Shown here: in pieces, positions 8,982-16,706 of the stretch
Layout of the letters: each line of letters opens with the position of its first letter
Numbering within the stretch: position 1 is the stretch's first letter
Assembly: GCF_000381265.1 (NCBI RefSeq)
Contig: NZ_KB906270.1
Location: forward strand, 53,862 to 117,861
Source: Curvibacter lanceolatus ATCC 14669
GTDB lineage: Bacteria; Pseudomonadota; Gammaproteobacteria; Burkholderiales; Burkholderiaceae_C
Direction of reading: 5' to 3'
Length of the DNA: 64,000 bases
Translations under genes and position numbers: made by a program
The notes under the pieces: model-generated
The model's input: only the letters and a program-made list of their open reading frames with translations
Databases searched by the model: none
What the model was told of the DNA's origin: nothing

Positions 8982-10601
8982 TTGAAGTTACTGAAGCTAA
9001 AACATTGGGTTCCTGCCCTTGGCCTGTTGGCCCTGGCGGGTTGCGGCGGCGGCAGCACCGGGGACACCTCCAACGTGGGGGCGGTCACGGGCACGCAGCA
9101 GTTCATGGACGGCATCTGGACCGGTACCACTGGCACTGGCTCGGCCCAGCGCAATGTGGTGGGCTATGTCAGCGGTGGCAGCGATGGCAAGGGCGGAGAT
9201 TTCTACCTGGCCAAGGGCGCTGCCGGCACCTCGGGCTATGACAGCATCTACGGGCTGCTGCGGGTCGATGTGGCCTCGGTGGCGGCCACGAATGTCACCT
9301 ATTTCTCGGTGCAGGACGGCAAGTTCGCCACCGGGCTGAGCCTGGCCGGCACGGCCAGCACCAGCACGGGGGCCGCGCGCACCGACACCTTCAGCGGCAA
9401 CTACAGCAACCCGGCCAACACGGCAGCGGCCACCGGTGCGGTCACCTCGATCAAGATGACCTACAGCACCTTGAACAACTTTGGTGCCACCTACGCCAAG
9501 CTGCAGGGTAAATACACCGGTGGCGCGCTGTTCGGCGGCAGCTGGGTGCTGACCGCAGACGCGGTGGGCAACCTGAGCGGCACGGTGTCGGGTTGCACCG
9601 TGGCCGGCACGGCCACGCCCCAAACGGTGGCAGCCAACAGCACGGCATCCCCTGCGATCTATAACGTGGTGCTCAACCTGTCGGGCGGTATTACCACCTG
9701 TGCGGCCACCGGAACCACCCAATCCGGTGTTGCCTTCCTGAAATACGACACGGTGGGCAACAAGACCGGCATCTGGATGTTCACCCGCAGCAGTACCACC
9801 ACCCTGAACACCTATGTGCTCGATGGCGTGCTGGTGGCGGGCAGCACCTCAACGCCGGCGACCACCCAGCAGGTGGCGGCGGGCTTCTGGAAGAGTTCCA
9901 CCAGCACCAGTTCGGGCGATGTGTTCGCCATGGTTCTGCCGGACAACTCGTATTTCTTCTACAAGCGAGTGGGGGGCGGCTATGACGCGCTGTATGGCAA
10001 TCTGGTCGTCGCCACTGGCACCAGCATCCTGAGTTCGACCGATGGTGTGTACTTTGCCAACCAGAACCTGGCGTCGACCCAGTACACGGGGGGCATCCTC
10101 ATCAGCGGTGATGTGCGCACCCAGAGCAGCCTCACCGGCACGTACACCGACCCGACGGCCTCGAGCGCCCAGACGGCCTTCAGCATGGTGCCCGACACCA
10201 CCAACCTGTACACCTCACCGATCCTGCCCACGGTGTCGGCGCTGTATGGCACCTACACCAGCTCGACCATCGGCTTCGGTGGCACCGGCCTGACCCTCAA
10301 GATCGCCGCCGACACCACGGATGGCACCAAGAGCGTCATCACCGGCACCACCACCACGGGCTGCACCTTGACGGGCAACATCTCGGCCTACAGCAGCACC
10401 AACACCACGCTCAATCTGTACCGCGTCGACACCCTGACTTTTGCCGGCACCTGTGCCCTGGCCGGTCTGCCGGTGCAGTCGGGTGCGGCCTCGGCGGTGT
10501 TTGACGGTGCCAACAACGTGGTCGGCCTGCGCATCGGGGCCGCGGGTTACAGCGGGGCCGCCACCCGGTCCAACCTGGTGTTCATCGGCTCCAAGTCCTG
10601 A
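8982..10601 (+). CDS. Large Ser/Thr/Gly-rich lipoprotein of unknown family
   Basis: About 539 residues. The frame has no ATG near the signal peptide. TTG 8982, with GAGG 9 nt upstream, gives a standard lipoprotein signal: LKLLKLKHW, a hydrophobic core and the lipobox LALAGC with Cys 21. GTG 8934 is the alternative start. After a GGGS linker the protein is rich in Thr, Ser, Gly and aromatic residues with alternating patterns (GIWTGTTGTG, GFWKSSTSTSSG). This suggests repeated beta-strand modules, perhaps two to three related halves starting GxWxG/GFW. It is probably outer-membrane or surface anchored. A strong terminator follows. I do not recognise the family. Confidence 0.75.
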   Translation: MKLLKLKHWVPALGLLALAGCGGGSTGDTSNVGAVTGTQQFMDGIWTGTTGTGSAQRNVVGYVSGGSDGKGGDFYLAKGAAGTSGYDSIYGLLRVDVASVAATNVTYFSVQDGKFATGLSLAGTASTSTGAARTDTFSGNYSNPANTAAATGAVTSIKMTYSTLNNFGATYAKLQGKYTGGALFGGSWVLTADAVGNLSGTVSGCTVAGTATPQTVAANSTASPAIYNVVLNLSGGITTCAATGTTQSGVAFLKYDTVGNKTGIWMFTRSSTTTLNTYVLDGVLVAGSTSTPATTQQVAAGFWKSSTSTSSGDVFAMVLPDNSYFFYKRVGGGYDALYGNLVVATGTSILSSTDGVYFANQNLASTQYTGGILISGDVRTQSSLTGTYTDPTASSAQTAFSMVPDTTNLYTSPILPTVSALYGTYTSSTIGFGGTGLTLKIAADTTDGTKSVITGTTTTGCTLTGNISAYSSTNTTLNLYRVDTLTFAGTCALAGLPVQSGAASAVFDGANNVVGLRIGAAGYSGAATRSNLVFIGSKS

Positions 10602-10621
10602 GCGGACCGACGCCCACTCTG

Positions 10622-10646
10622 AAAAGGCCCTTCGGGGCCTTTTTTC
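10622..10646 (+). terminator. Intrinsic terminator after the lipoprotein gene
   Basis: AAAGGCCC, loop TTCG, GGGCCTTT, then a T run. Confidence 0.9.
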
Positions 10647-10805
10647 TTGGGCGCACGGGCTGGAGGGTCGATGGTCGGGGTCGCTGTGGATCCCCAGTGT
10701 CTGGAGCCTCAGGGCTGTTGTGAGGGGAAGACGGGCTCACGGTGGGCGAACGCGGCGGCCCCGGCGGTGGTGCGCAGCCCCCTGCGGAATCGGCCCTGGG
10801 TGCCG

Positions 10806-10840
10806 AAAAAAAGCCCGCCACCCTTTCGGGTGCGGGCTTG
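10806..10840 (-). terminator. Intrinsic terminator of the cellulose operon
   Basis: Read on the minus strand: AAGCCCGCACCC, loop GAAA, GGGTGGCGGGCTT, then T's. It lies 26 bp after the bcsC stop. Confidence 0.9.
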
Positions 10841-10866
10841 ATTCAGTCTGCGGCTGTGCTGCGCGA

Positions 10867-13800
10867 TCAGTTGCCGTAAGGCGATTTCACCGTGTTCACG
10901 GGCAGGGCTTGCAGGCCCGAGTAGGGTTGCAGCGCGTAGCGCAGGTAGATGCCACCGATGAACTGACGGTAATCGCGGGCATTGTCCAGCGCCAGCTGGC
11001 CACCCACAAACAATTGCGGGTGCATCTGGAACTCCATGGCCGCACCCAGGTTGTAGCCCAGGCCGGTCTTGGTCTGGCCCGGGTACACGGCGCCGGTGGC
11101 CGTGGAACCGGCGGTGCCAAAGGCAAAGGCGTCGTTGGCGGCCTGCACGGCGGCCGCCTGGCGTGATGAGCTGGTCGGGTAGTAGGCGGCAGCTTCCTCC
11201 CGGAAGGTCTGCACGCCCAGAGATCCCTTGAGTTGGTAGGAGAACCGATTGCTGCGCTGGGCCCATTCCAGAGGCACGCTGAGCGACAGGAAGCGTTGCG
11301 GGCTGAAGTAGCCACCATGCCCGTAGGTGAAGTAGCGCAGGTTCTTGTCGTAGCTCAGCGCGGTCACGTTCAAGCCCGTCGTCAGCGACGAGTTGGCGCT
11401 GCGGTCCAGGCGCCAGTACAGACCACCGCCGCCCTCCACGCGGGTGTTGGTGGCCACGTTGGTGCCGGTCAGGCCGTACAGCGAACCGTAGGTGTACAGG
11501 CCGAAGTCACCGCTTTCCCAGTTCAGGTCCAGGCGTCCGCCGGTGGAGGACACGCCACCCCAGTTGTCGCCGCTGCGCGGGTCTTTGGTGCCGGCGAAGG
11601 ACAGCAGGCTGTCCGTCACGGGGCGGCGCGAACCGTCCACGACCAGGGTCAGCTCGTCGTTGAGCGGGATGCGGTACTTCACGCCCCCGGTCACGTCGGA
11701 CTTGTTGAAGCCCAGCGGCGTGGTGCCCACGTCCATTTTCAGGTTGGCCGACTCGTAGCCCACACTCAGCCCCACCCCAGAGGCGCTCTGGCCTCCAGCG
11801 GAGCGATCGGGCAGGGCCAGCGAGCTGACTGGCCCCCCGCCGAAGCGGCTGAGGGTGCCGTAGTCGAGGTCGGGCGTGCCCGCGTTCAGCGAGGTGGGGG
11901 TGATGCCCAGGGTCATCTTGCCGTCGCCAGCATCGAACTTGAGTTGCAGGGGGGCTTCGATGTCGGTCAGCTGGCTCAGGCCGGATTCACCCTGGCGCAC
12001 ACGGGCCACCAGGCCCAGCGACACCACGGGAATGCGGTCTTGACGGATGTCGTTGAGCTCGTCCAGGGCCGCACTGCGCGGGCGGCCGCTGGTGGCGGCC
12101 GACAGGCTGGTGGCCTGCGCAATCTGGCTGGGTTGGGCGAAGCCGTTGTTGGCCGGGGCCGGGGCCCAGGCCGTGGCATTGCTCGGGGCCGGCGGCACGC
12201 TGCCGCTGTAGATGGCGGCCGGCTCGGGAATCGGCTGCGCGGCGTAGATCGGAGCCACTGCCGTGCTGGCGGGCACAGGCTGGCTGCGCGAATAGGTGGC
12301 TGCGGCGGCCTCGGCCGGGCTGATCAGGCTGTTGCCGCCCTGCTGGGTGGCGACCCGGTCGGCGACATTGCGGCTGCTGGCATTGCCTGCATTGCCTGCA
12401 TTGCCCGCACTGCCGACGTTGCGGCTTCGGCTGCCGATGGCCGGCTCGGTGTTGCTGACCCCATTGCGTGTGCTGACCGCGGTGCTCGTCGGGGCGGCAC
12501 GTTCGTTCACGCTGCTGCTGGAGGGCACCACGGTGCCCAGCGGGGCGGGCTTGTAGGTCTGGGTCTGGTAGTTGTTGGGGTTGGGGGCTTCCGCGACCAG
12601 GGCGGGAGCCGTGCCGGCACCGGTGGGCGGGTAGGTTGACAGGTTGGAGGCCGCGCCTGCGCCGACTGTGTTGCGTGCAGCACCAGCGGGTTCGGGGATC
12701 AGCGTGGCTGCGCGCGGCGTGGCCACGACGGCAGGGGGCGTGCCCAGTGCGGCCACCGGAGCAAAGCGCAGGGGTTCGGCGACCGGGGCCATCGAGCTGG
12801 GGCCATACGAGGTGCCCACTGGCACGGCGGTGGGCATGGCCCCCGGTGTCAGCGGGGCAAAGGGCTGGCGTTGCGGCTGGTTGCTGCGGTTGGCAAAGGG
12901 GTTGGACGAACGGGCCTGTACCAGGGCACCGCTGGCGGCGAGTTGGGCGTTGCGCTGTTGGTTTTCAGCCGCCACGGCGGCGGTGAAATACTCGGTGGCC
13001 TTGCTGGTCTTGCCCTGGGCCCGGTACAGGCGAGCCGCTGCAGTCAGCACCTCGGGGTTGTTGGGCGCACGCACCAGGGCGATCTGGATCGCCGATTCGG
13101 CATAGGCGTACTCTTTGGCCGAGATGGCCAGCGAGGCCGCCGGCAGCAGCAGTTGCAGGTTGTTGGGGTCTTTTTCGAGCAGGCGGTTGTACAGGGTGAT
13201 GGCCTGCACATAGTCGTTGTTGGCCGCGTACATGCGGGCCAGCGCGCCCATCACCAACGGGTCATTGGGTCGCTCGGCCAGCACCGGGGCCAGCGTGTCG
13301 TAGGCGGCGGCCAGATCACCCGCTTCTCGCAGGGCTTCGGCCTGGCGCAAGGTGTAACCCACGCGCAATTCGTCGAAGGCGGCGCGCTGCTGCAGTGTCA
13401 TGGGGGTGCCCTGCAACTGGCGCAGGATGCCAGCCAGTTCCACATCCTGCTTGGTCTTGAGCAGGATGGCCGCGTACTGCAGGCGCAGTCCAGGTTCGGG
13501 TCGGGCCGAGCGTGCCAGCAACTGGCGGATGGTGGCCATGGCGCGGTTGGCATCACCGGCATCGGTGTAGGCCAGGGCGACCGAGCCGAGCAGTTCGGGG
13601 TCTTGCCCGGTGAACGGCTCGACCTGGGCCAGCTTGGCCAGCGCTTCAGCCTGGCGGCCTTGCAGGGCCAGGGCCGAGGCGCCGTCGGCCTGCACATGCA
13701 CCCACACCCGCTTGTACAGCGCGGCAATGTCACGCGTGCGGTTGGCTTCGGGGACGCGCTCCAGGGTGGCCATGGCACCGGCCCAGTCCTGGGTTTCGGC

Positions 13801-15423
13801 CGACAGCAGGGCGTGGGCGTACAGCGCCTCAGGCATGTTGGGGTTGGAAATCAGCAGCCCGTCCATGATGCCGCGGGCTTCAGCCTTGGCCCCCAGCTTG
13901 ATGTACAGGCGGGCCAGGTCCAGTCGCACCCAGGCGTTGGCCGGGTCGTTGAGCAGCGCGTTTTCCAGGGCCACGCGGGCACCGGTGTCGTCACCACGGG
14001 CTGCGGCAGCCTTGGCCTGGCCAAGGGCCTGTGTGGCGCGCAGGCGGCCCAGGGCGCCCACTTTCTCTTGCTGGGTCGGGCTCATGCGCTCGACGATGCG
14101 CAGGGCTTCGTCAGCCTTGTTGTTCTGGGCCAGCACGCCGACCAGGCCGCGCACGGCATCCGGGTTGTCGGCCTGGCGGGCCAGCACGCGGCGGTAGGTG
14201 GCCTCGGCGGCGTCGTACTGGCCTTGCTCGACCAGCACATCGGCCAGGTCGTTCTCGGCCGTGGTTTCCTTGGGGTCCAGGCGCACGGCCTGCTGCAGGG
14301 CTTGGCGGGCGGCGTCGAGGTTGCCGTTTTCACGCGCGGTGGTGGATTGGGCTACCAAGGTCCAGTAGGTGGCGCTGTCAAGCGCGCTCTTCCAGCGGCC
14401 GGCCTGGCCTTGACGGGTGGCGCGTTCGAGGTAGTCGCGGGCCTGAGAAAAGTTCTCCTGGCGCAGGCGCAGCACGCCAAAGCCACCCAGGGCATCGCCG
14501 TCGGTGGGGCGGGCTTCCAGCACGCTGCGAAAACCGGCTTCGGCGGCTTCCAGGTCACCGTCGTCCAGGGCCCGGAAGGCCTCCTGGGTGCGCTTGCGCA
14601 GCGGGTCGGCGCCCGGGCCTTCGGGGCTGCGGGCCTGTTTCTGCTGGCGCTCGATTTCGCTCAGGCGGGACTGCACGGCGGCGTCGCCCGGGAAGGCGCG
14701 CAGGAACTGCTGGTACAGCGGGATGTCGGCGCTGCGGCTGCCGGTCCAGACCAGCGCTTTGCGCCAGCTCTCGATGGCGGCGCTGCCGACATCGGGGTGG
14801 CTGGCCAACCGGGCCAGTTGGGCAATGCCTTCGCGGCGGGTGGCATCGCGGTAGGTCAGGTGCTGGGCCAGGGCCAGCGCGATGCGGGCGTCGTCGGGTT
14901 GTTCTTGGGCCAGTTGTTCCAGGCCTTTGCGGGCCGACTCCCAGCCTTGGGCGGTGCCGCCCAGGGTCTGGTAGTACTCCAGGGCCAGCGGGCCACGCGG
15001 GGCCTGGCCGCCCAGCGCGTTCTGGTAGGTGCTGACCGCTTCGGCCGGCTTGCCGGCCTTGGCCAGTTCGCGTGCGTTCTGCAGTTGCGGCCCGTTGCGC
15101 ATCACGTTGATCGACTGCTCGATGTTGGCCAGACCCGGGTAATTGGGGGCAGCCTTCTTGAGCTGCGCGACGTACTTGGCGGCTTCGTCAAAGCGCTTGT
15201 TGCTGGCTTCGACCACGGCCATGCCGCCCAGCGCCTCGGGCTGGCTTGGGTTGAGCTTGAGCAGCTTCTGCCAGGCTTCTGCGGCGCGTTCGGTGTTCTC
15301 GCGCGATTGCCAGTACTTGCCCTGCTCCAGCAGGGCCTTGACAGCGGGTTCCTGGGCGAACACGGCCGGCACACTCAGTGCGGCCAGCAGGCTCATGGCT
15401 AGCGTTTGGTGGCGGTTGAACAT
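10867..15423 (-). CDS. bcsC: Cellulose synthase outer-membrane subunit BcsC
   Basis: Exports the nascent glucan across the periplasm and outer membrane. 1518 residues, against about 1160 in E. coli. Order: signal peptide (MSLLAALSVPAVFAQ); a TPR array to about residue 820; an Ala/Ser/Asn/Pro-rich low-complexity linker, about 825-1125; then the BcsC C-terminal beta-barrel domain (about 1130-1518, starting IPVVSLGLVARVRQGESG and ending in an aromatic/Gly-rich strand region). ATG 15423 has GGAGAAGG just upstream and overlaps bcsZ by 25 bp; ATG 15396 is an alternative. It is the last gene of the operon. Confidence 0.95.
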   Translation of the reverse strand: MFNRHQTLAMSLLAALSVPAVFAQEPAVKALLEQGKYWQSRENTERAAEAWQKLLKLNPSQPEALGGMAVVEASNKRFDEAAKYVAQLKKAAPNYPGLANIEQSINVMRNGPQLQNARELAKAGKPAEAVSTYQNALGGQAPRGPLALEYYQTLGGTAQGWESARKGLEQLAQEQPDDARIALALAQHLTYRDATRREGIAQLARLASHPDVGSAAIESWRKALVWTGSRSADIPLYQQFLRAFPGDAAVQSRLSEIERQQKQARSPEGPGADPLRKRTQEAFRALDDGDLEAAEAGFRSVLEARPTDGDALGGFGVLRLRQENFSQARDYLERATRQGQAGRWKSALDSATYWTLVAQSTTARENGNLDAARQALQQAVRLDPKETTAENDLADVLVEQGQYDAAEATYRRVLARQADNPDAVRGLVGVLAQNNKADEALRIVERMSPTQQEKVGALGRLRATQALGQAKAAAARGDDTGARVALENALLNDPANAWVRLDLARLYIKLGAKAEARGIMDGLLISNPNMPEALYAHALLSAETQDWAGAMATLERVPEANRTRDIAALYKRVWVHVQADGASALALQGRQAEALAKLAQVEPFTGQDPELLGSVALAYTDAGDANRAMATIRQLLARSARPEPGLRLQYAAILLKTKQDVELAGILRQLQGTPMTLQQRAAFDELRVGYTLRQAEALREAGDLAAAYDTLAPVLAERPNDPLVMGALARMYAANNDYVQAITLYNRLLEKDPNNLQLLLPAASLAISAKEYAYAESAIQIALVRAPNNPEVLTAAARLYRAQGKTSKATEYFTAAVAAENQQRNAQLAASGALVQARSSNPFANRSNQPQRQPFAPLTPGAMPTAVPVGTSYGPSSMAPVAEPLRFAPVAALGTPPAVVATPRAATLIPEPAGAARNTVGAGAASNLSTYPPTGAGTAPALVAEAPNPNNYQTQTYKPAPLGTVVPSSSSVNERAAPTSTAVSTRNGVSNTEPAIGSRSRNVGSAGNAGNAGNASSRNVADRVATQQGGNSLISPAEAAAATYSRSQPVPASTAVAPIYAAQPIPEPAAIYSGSVPPAPSNATAWAPAPANNGFAQPSQIAQATSLSAATSGRPRSAALDELNDIRQDRIPVVSLGLVARVRQGESGLSQLTDIEAPLQLKFDAGDGKMTLGITPTSLNAGTPDLDYGTLSRFGGGPVSSLALPDRSAGGQSASGVGLSVGYESANLKMDVGTTPLGFNKSDVTGGVKYRIPLNDELTLVVDGSRRPVTDSLLSFAGTKDPRSGDNWGGVSSTGGRLDLNWESGDFGLYTYGSLYGLTGTNVATNTRVEGGGGLYWRLDRSANSSLTTGLNVTALSYDKNLRYFTYGHGGYFSPQRFLSLSVPLEWAQRSNRFSYQLKGSLGVQTFREEAAAYYPTSSSRQAAAVQAANDAFAFGTAGSTATGAVYPGQTKTGLGYNLGAAMEFQMHPQLFVGGQLALDNARDYRQFIGGIYLRYALQPYSGLQALPVNTVKSPYGN
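12381..12416. repeat. 9-bp tandem repeat inside bcsC
   Basis: Four near-identical units of CATTGCCTG encode the GNAGNAGN part of the low-complexity linker. The 9-bp unit keeps the reading frame if copy number changes. Confidence 0.75.
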
Positions 15424-16706
15424 GCCTTCTCCCAGCGTAATTGCAGTCTGCCCGTGGGCAGGAATTGGTAGCGTTTCTCGATCCAGCCTGTACCGAACAA
15501 ACCGAGCACGTGATCGTAATAGGGCAGACGGGCGGCCGGATCAAACAGCCGCGCCTGCACCCGCTTGTGTTGCAGCAGCAAGGCGGTGTTGCGCCCGTCT
15601 GTCTGCAGGTAGGGCAGCAGGGCAGCCGCAAAGCCGATCGGGCCCATGCCCTGCACGGCACCGGTACTGGTCTGTACTTTTTCAGGCGGAAACTCGGCCT
15701 GCTCGATGGCCTGTGCCATGCCGCCCAGGGCTCGCCGCAGCGGGGTGGCGGCCGGGTCGGCGGGCGCGGTCATGCCGGCCCACAGGTAGGTGCGGATGGC
15801 GTCGTAGCTGCCCACGTCACCCGTTTGCGGGTCGGCCACAAAGCCGCCCCGGCCGTTGTCGGCCAGGCGCCAGGCCACCCAGTCGGGCGAGTACCCACGC
15901 GGGGCCGTGTCGCTGATCATGCGCACCGTGTTGCCCGCCAGCACGCTCCAGGGGCCCTTGGGGTCGAACTGGGCAAAGCGGCGCAACAGCGGCAACGGCA
16001 GGTAGCTGGGGTTGAAGCGCCACAGTTTCTGCTCAGGGAAGCTGAAGCCGACCGGGCCGGGCAGCAGCATCTTCCCGAAGCCGGGCAGGTCGACGAGTTC
16101 GTCCTGGATCACCCGCGCCAGCAGCGTGCGGGCATCGGCTTCGTAGGCCGGCTTCTTCCACACGCGGGCGGCCTCCAGCAGGGTGTAGGCCAGCCAGAGG
16201 TCGGCATCCGATGCGGGGTTGTTGTCGATCACCCCCCAGGTGCCGTCCTTGCGCTGTCCCCATTGCCAGGCTGGCAGCCGGGCCGCGATGTTGCCACCGG
16301 CCAGGTTGGCCACTGTCCAGCGCCAAAGGCGCTCGAAACGCTCGGGCTGGTTGGCGACCAGCGCGAAGAACATGGCATAGGACTGGCCTTCCGAAGTGGA
16401 GTGCATCTGGGCGACGTTGAAGTCGACGATGCGGCCATCCTCCTGGGCAAAGCGCTCGTTGAAGCCATCCCATAGCGGCCAGTCGGTGCTGGCCCTGCAA
16501 CTGGCCGTGGGGGCCTGGCTCTTGCTGGTCTGGGCCTGTGCGGCCAGGGCTTGCCCCCCCAGCAAGACCAAAGGCGCCACGGTCAGTGGCGCCAGGACAT
16601 GTGTCAGGAAGCTTCGTCGGGGCCCTGCCCCCGAAGGCGTGGGTCGCGTTCGGGAGGGGCTCCAAGGGTTGGCGTGGGGCAGGTTCTGCATGGACCTGAG
16701 GATCAT
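15399..16706 (-). CDS. bcsZ: Periplasmic endo-1,4-beta-glucanase BcsZ (GH8)
   Basis: Cellulase that trims or edits the polymer during export. 435 residues. A PRRSFL motif precedes a hydrophobic signal segment ending QALAAQA, which looks Tat-like. The mature part carries the GH8 signature TSEGQSYAMFFAL, with the catalytic acid Glu, and family blocks such as GVIDNNPASDADLWLAYTLL and SYDAIRTYLWAGM. ATG 16706 overlaps the bcsB stop (ATGA); ATG 16691 is a second choice. Confidence 0.95.
   Translation of the reverse strand: MILRSMQNLPHANPWSPSRTRPTPSGAGPRRSFLTHVLAPLTVAPLVLLGGQALAAQAQTSKSQAPTASCRASTDWPLWDGFNERFAQEDGRIVDFNVAQMHSTSEGQSYAMFFALVANQPERFERLWRWTVANLAGGNIAARLPAWQWGQRKDGTWGVIDNNPASDADLWLAYTLLEAARVWKKPAYEADARTLLARVIQDELVDLPGFGKMLLPGPVGFSFPEQKLWRFNPSYLPLPLLRRFAQFDPKGPWSVLAGNTVRMISDTAPRGYSPDWVAWRLADNGRGGFVADPQTGDVGSYDAIRTYLWAGMTAPADPAATPLRRALGGMAQAIEQAEFPPEKVQTSTGAVQGMGPIGFAAALLPYLQTDGRNTALLLQHKRVQARLFDPAARLPYYDHVLGLFGTGWIEKRYQFLPTGRLQLRWEKACSTATKR

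Noticed and set aside
12871..15402. Open plus-strand frame of 843 codons opposite bcsC
   Set aside because: It is antisense to a gene with clear TPR and barrel domains. The product is a His/Gln/Gly-rich shadow typical of high-GC DNA, with no ribosome-binding site or family.
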